The translations under genes were made by a program, and so were the position numbers. From Acidovorax sp. 69 (GTDB taxonomy: Bacteria > Pseudomonadota > Gammaproteobacteria > Burkholderiales > Burkholderiaceae_C), in the NCBI RefSeq assembly GCF_002797445.1, contig NZ_PGEP01000001.1, positions 1,856,001 to 1,920,000 on the forward strand: 64,000 nucleotides of DNA, read 5' to 3'. The notes below the pieces were generated by a model that saw only the letters and a program-made list of their open reading frames with translations, did no database searches and had not been told where the DNA came from. Within the stretch, counting starts at the first letter, position 1; the number at the start of each line of letters is the position of its first letter. Of the stretch, positions 59,275-64,000 are shown piece by piece.

Positions 59275-60183
59275 GTGAACAGAGTCGGATTTATTGCATC
59301 CACCTTCCTGGTGGTGCTTGCTCTCATGAGCTCTATGCTTTTCGTTGTCGATCAACGGCAGTTTGGTGTTCTTTATGCTTTGGGACAGATCAAAGAAGTG
59401 ATCACGGAGCCTGGACTCAATTTCAAGCTGCCTCCGCCGTTTCAGAACGTAACGTATATCGATAAACGCCTCCTGACATTGGACAGCACGGATACCGAGC
59501 CGATGCTGACCGCTGAAAAGCAGCGTGTTGTGATCGACTGGTATGTGCGCTGGCGCATATCTGAACCCACGGAGTACATCCGGAACGTGGGGCTGGATGA
59601 GAGTGCCGGTGCCATGCAGCTCAACCGCGTGGTCCGGAATGCCTTCCAGGAAGAGATCAACAAGCGCACTGTCAAGGAGCTTCTTTCGCTCAAGCGAGAG
59701 GCTTTGATGGCCGACGTCAAGCGCGAAGTTCTTGATACCGTTCGTGGAGCCAAACCTTGGGGCGTTGATGTTGTGGACGTCCGGATTACCCGCGTAGATT
59801 ACGTGGAGGCCATCACGGAGTCTGTGTACCGCCGTATGGAAGCGGAGCGCAAGCGTGTGGCGAATGAGTTGCGCTCTACGGGTGCAGCGGAAGGCGAAAA
59901 AATACGGGCCGATGCCGATCGGCAACGCGAGATAGCGATCGCCAATGCATATCGTGATGCCCAGAAGGTCAAGGGCGAGGGTGATGCAGAAGCCGCACGC
60001 ATCTATGCAGAAGCTTTTGGCCGTGATCCACAGTTTGCCCAGTTCTATCGCAGTCTGGAAGCCTATAAGTCGAGCTTCAACAAAAAGAGCGACGTGATGG
60101 TGCTTGATCCTTCTTCGTCGGACTTTTTCAAGGCTTTTCGAGGTGGCGCACCAGCCACTGCTACGATGCCTTCCCGCAAGTAA
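59275..60183 (+). CDS. hflC: FtsH protease modulator HflC
   Basis: A 302-residue partner of HflK. N-terminal membrane helix (about 5-24; FIASTFLVVLALMSSMLFVV), SPFH domain (FVVDQRQFGVLYALGQIKEV, YVRWRISEPTEYI), coiled coil (AEGEKIRADADRQREIAIAN) and a typical AFGRDPQFAQFYRSLEAYK end. Start is GTG at 59275 with AGGAG seven bases upstream and nine bases after hflK. Confidence 0.96.
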   Translation: MNRVGFIASTFLVVLALMSSMLFVVDQRQFGVLYALGQIKEVITEPGLNFKLPPPFQNVTYIDKRLLTLDSTDTEPMLTAEKQRVVIDWYVRWRISEPTEYIRNVGLDESAGAMQLNRVVRNAFQEEINKRTVKELLSLKREALMADVKREVLDTVRGAKPWGVDVVDVRITRVDYVEAITESVYRRMEAERKRVANELRSTGAAEGEKIRADADRQREIAIANAYRDAQKVKGEGDAEAARIYAEAFGRDPQFAQFYRSLEAYKSSFNKKSDVMVLDPSSSDFFKAFRGGAPATATMPSRK

Positions 60184-60226
60184 TTGAGGGAGATACCAGC
60201 CATTTGGGGTTTCTTGGAATCATCTA

Positions 60227-60409
60227 ATGGGGTGGGATAGTCTATGGAGCGCTCTGGCTTTGGTTTTGGTGATTGAGGGGCTCGTACCCTTCCTTTCTCC
60301 GCGAAGCTGGAGGCGCGCCGTTTTGCAAATAGCGCATCTGCAAGATGGTCAGATTCGATTTTTTGCACTGCTGGCCATCGTTATTGGCGCCTTGATGTTT
60401 TGGTTCTAA
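60227..60409 (+). CDS. DUF2065 (YjeT-like) small membrane protein
   Basis: A 60-residue protein with two membrane helices (about 6-24 and 43-59) and the family loop PFLSPRSWRR. DUF2065 proteins sit after hflC and before purA or hisZ in many proteobacteria (YjeT in E. coli). Function unknown. The gene is short but the family match, the conserved position and two clean hydrophobic helices support it. Confidence 0.85.
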   Translation: MGWDSLWSALALVLVIEGLVPFLSPRSWRRAVLQIAHLQDGQIRFFALLAIVIGALMFWF

Positions 60410-60499
60410 CTGCCGTCATCCAGTATCGCCAGGAGATTCCCTAGGGACTCTTCGCTGGTGCCGGTAGAATCACGGTTTTAACAGCCTCCCCTTTTCTCC

Positions 60500-61648
60500 A
60501 TGTCTGCTTGGGTCCTTCCGGATCACATTGCCGATGTCTTGCCGTCTGAAGCGCGGCACATCGAAGAATTGCGTCGCGGGCTGCTCGATACAGCGCGTTG
60601 TTACGGCTATGAGCTGGTCATGCCGCCTTTGATGGAGCACCTTGAGTCGCTCCTTACGGGCACCGGTGAGGCGCTCGATCTACAGACCTTCAAGTTGGTG
60701 GATCAGCTTTCCGGTCGTTCGATGGGGTTGAGGGCGGACACCACGCCCCAGGTTGCCCGCATTGATGCCCATCTGCTCAATCGTAACGGGGTCACGCGGT
60801 TGTGTTACTGCGGGCCGGTATTGCACACCCGCCCTGATCGGCCTCATGCGACTCGTGAGCCGCTCCAGTTTGGCGCTGAAATCTATGGGCATTCAGGCCT
60901 TGAGGCAGATCTGGAAGCATTGCAGCTAGCCAGAGAGTGCTTGCGCGTGGCAGATGTTCGCGACACCAGCATTGACCTGGCGGATGTGCGCATCGTTCGC
61001 AGTCTGTTGGCGGGCGTTGTTGTGAATCCGCAGATGTTGAGTGTCATCCATGCCGCTCTGGCTGCCAAAGATACTAGCGAGTTGGCAGCATTGACCCGCA
61101 GTTTTCCCATGGAGTCCCGAGAAGGTCTTCTTGCATTGCCGCAGTTGTATGGCGATATTTCTGTCTTGAATGAGGCGGAAAAAGTCCTTAAGCGGATATC
61201 TGGTGTGTCTAAGGTGCTATCAAATCTGAGATGGTTGGCATCTCGGTTGGATGGTGCGACGGTCACTTTTGACTTGGCCGATTTGCGCGGTTACGCCTAC
61301 TACAGCGGGGCACGGTTTGCGATCTATGCGCGCGGTGCCAGTGATGCGCTGGTCCGTGGCGGTCGATACGATGAAGTTGGTGCAGTTTTTGGACGTAACC
61401 GCCCGGCGGCTGGTTTCAGCCTGGATATCAAGCAGGTGGTGGGTGTAGTGCCGCCGCGTGCATTGAAAGCAGCCATTCGTGCGCCCTGGGGAGAGGCTGT
61501 TGATGTGAATGCTGCCATCGCCGAGTTGCGTTCAGCAGGAGAGACGGTGGTTTGCGTTTTGCCGGGGCACGAGAGCGAAGTGGACGAATTTCATTGCGAC
61601 CGTGAACTGGTTCAGGTTGCGGGTCAATGGGTCGTGCAGGCTGTTTGA
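60500..61648 (+). CDS. hisZ: ATP phosphoribosyltransferase regulatory subunit
   Basis: A 382-residue HisS paralogue without aminoacylation activity; it forms a hetero-octamer with the short HisG and makes it active and histidine-sensitive. It keeps class II synthetase traces ([81 protein letters not shown]) but lacks the anticodon-binding domain. It occurs here between hflC and purA, away from other his genes, as is usual in Burkholderiales. Confidence 0.94.
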   Translation: MSAWVLPDHIADVLPSEARHIEELRRGLLDTARCYGYELVMPPLMEHLESLLTGTGEALDLQTFKLVDQLSGRSMGLRADTTPQVARIDAHLLNRNGVTRLCYCGPVLHTRPDRPHATREPLQFGAEIYGHSGLEADLEALQLARECLRVADVRDTSIDLADVRIVRSLLAGVVVNPQMLSVIHAALAAKDTSELAALTRSFPMESREGLLALPQLYGDISVLNEAEKVLKRISGVSKVLSNLRWLASRLDGATVTFDLADLRGYAYYSGARFAIYARGASDALVRGGRYDEVGAVFGRNRPAAGFSLDIKQVVGVVPPRALKAAIRAPWGEAVDVNAAIAELRSAGETVVCVLPGHESEVDEFHCDRELVQVAGQWVVQAV

Positions 61649-61663
61649 GCAATTGTCATTTGA

Positions 61664-63052
<1,389 letters not shown>

Positions 63053-63230
63053 TACACCTCTCTGTCGCTGCCCTGGCCGACGCGAAGCCAGGACGGCGGT
63101 GCTGCAGAGCCCTTTGGCTGCGCGGCAGAACGCATTTCTGTACTTTCTCTATATAGCGATGAGGGGTTGCTCTGGCGTTGCTGCCGTGTGATCCTCTTGT
63201 CTACAAGCCATCATCCCAGGAGCCTCGCCT

Positions 63231-63755
63231 ATGTTGACCGAAGACGGCAAACACCTGTACGTCAGTTATGACGAGTACCACAGCCTGATTGAAAAGCTGG
63301 CGCTCAAGGTGCACCAGTCGAACTGGGAGTTCGACACCATCCTGTGCCTGGCACGCGGTGGCCTGCGTCCCGGTGACATTCTGAGCCGCATCTTCGACAA
63401 GCCTCTGGCGATTATGTCGACGAGCTCGTACCGTGCCGAAGCCGGTACGGTGCAGGGTCACCTCGACATTGCCCGTTTCATCACCACCCCCAAGGGCGAA
63501 ATCGCCGGCAAGGTGCTGCTGGTGGATGACCTGGCAGATTCGGGCCACACCCTGGAGGCCGTGATCACGATGCTCAAGACCAACTACACACCGATTACCG
63601 AGCTGCGCAGCGCCGTCATCTGGACCAAGGGCATGTCCAAGTTCACCCCCGACTACTCGGTGGAGTTCCTGCCCACAAACCCCTGGATCCACCAGCCCTT
63701 TGAAGGCTACGACAGCCTGAGCCCCGCAAAGCTGCTGGAGAAGTGGCGCGTCTGA
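63231..63755 (+). CDS. Phosphoribosyltransferase (xanthine/hypoxanthine type)
   Basis: A 174-residue type I phosphoribosyltransferase. The PRPP-binding motif LLVDDLADSGHTLEA (about 101-115), the early hood region FDTILCLARGGLRPGDIL and the base-contact segment NPWIHQPFEGYD near the C-terminus resemble Gpt/Xprt purine salvage enzymes. Next to purA it likely salvages guanine, xanthine or hypoxanthine to the monophosphate. CCAGGAG precedes the ATG, and a terminator follows. Confidence 0.9.
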   Translation: MLTEDGKHLYVSYDEYHSLIEKLALKVHQSNWEFDTILCLARGGLRPGDILSRIFDKPLAIMSTSSYRAEAGTVQGHLDIARFITTPKGEIAGKVLLVDDLADSGHTLEAVITMLKTNYTPITELRSAVIWTKGMSKFTPDYSVEFLPTNPWIHQPFEGYDSLSPAKLLEKWRV

Positions 63756-63777
63756 TGGGAAGTAGGCCAGCACATAA

Positions 63778-63805
63778 AAAGAAAGAGGGCGAAGCCCTTT
63801 TTTTC
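63778..63805 (+). terminator. Terminator after phosphoribosyltransferase gene
   Basis: Stem AGGGC / GCCCT with a GAA loop, preceded by an A-rich stretch and followed by a run of T. It closes the long rightward cluster. Confidence 0.8.
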
Positions 63806-63893
63806 TTGATGCTGTCATAGAGAGCTGTCCCGTTCGCTGCATGCGATTGTGCGAATTCCTCGGGTTTTCCCTGCAGGTACGCGAAAGTGGTGC

Positions 63894-63910
63894 TATATTC
63901 GAGGGCTTCG
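63894..63910 (+). promoter_or_regulatory. Candidate promoter for a gene beyond the window
   Basis: TATATT followed by CGAGGGCTTCG, the same -10 plus GC-rich discriminator arrangement as before ndk. No gene was recognised in the remaining 90 bases. Confidence 0.35.
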
Positions 63911-64000
63911 CTACCAAGACCTCTGTATTGCAGTGGGTTGGTCGGCAGAAGGTGCTGCTTAGGTGGTGCGTTCTGCGGTTTGGGTGGTTGGGGCGGACTT

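Overview
The window is a GC-rich chromosomal segment that reads as Burkholderiales, most likely family Comamonadaceae (Acidovorax-like). The reasons are gene order (surE-pcm-nlpD; ndk-rlmN-pilW-rodZ-ispG-hisS-bamB-der-hfq-hflXKC-hisZ-purA; dnaG-rpoD), the number of orphan Bug-type binding proteins, and the protein sequences themselves. No prophage, insertion sequence, CRISPR array, tRNA or rRNA gene was seen.

Layout. 1-6.6 kb: the end of a secreted protein gene, then a leftward iron-uptake block (DUF3649, PepSY membrane protein, DUF3325, TonB-dependent siderophore receptor) behind a Fur-type palindrome, and bacterioferritin. 6.9-18.5 kb: an exported protein of unknown function, the peroxide defence genes ahpC and ahpF, the divergent ppsR/ppsA pair, a DUF4212/sodium-solute symporter pair whose large gene is frameshifted, a hypothetical protein, an FKBP isomerase and an HxlR regulator. 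18.7-25.9 kb: a LysR regulator divergent from an HMG-CoA-lyase-like enzyme, a CaiB-type CoA transferase and a Bug binding protein, then a chemoreceptor preceded by a second Bug protein. 26.1-30.8 kb: rpoD (broken by a one-base deletion in a C run) and dnaG. 30.9-40.7 kb: a PotD-like binding protein coupled to a membrane diguanylate cyclase, an acyl-CoA ligase, a TSUP exporter, PhoD phosphatase, a second diguanylate cyclase and a quinone oxidoreductase. 40.9-63.8 kb: an almost unbroken rightward housekeeping cluster covering protein repair, envelope, rRNA modification, chromosome segregation, isoprenoid, tRNA charging, GTPases, Hfq/Hfl, histidine and purine synthesis.

Most notable. (1) Seven copies of a ~60-bp imperfect palindrome lie only between genes; the stem is kept by paired changes, two copies sit directly before ribosome binding sites, and two form an inverted pair. 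(2) A solitary polyamine-type binding protein is translationally linked to a periplasm-sensing diguanylate cyclase with no ABC permease nearby, recalling Vibrio NspS/MbaA. (3) A second orphan binding protein lies just upstream of a chemoreceptor. (4) Two one-base deletions in G/C runs break rpoD and the symporter; because rpoD is essential these are best read as sequence errors until rechecked. (5) An exported protein appears to be built of three subtilisin-propeptide-like modules without a protease.
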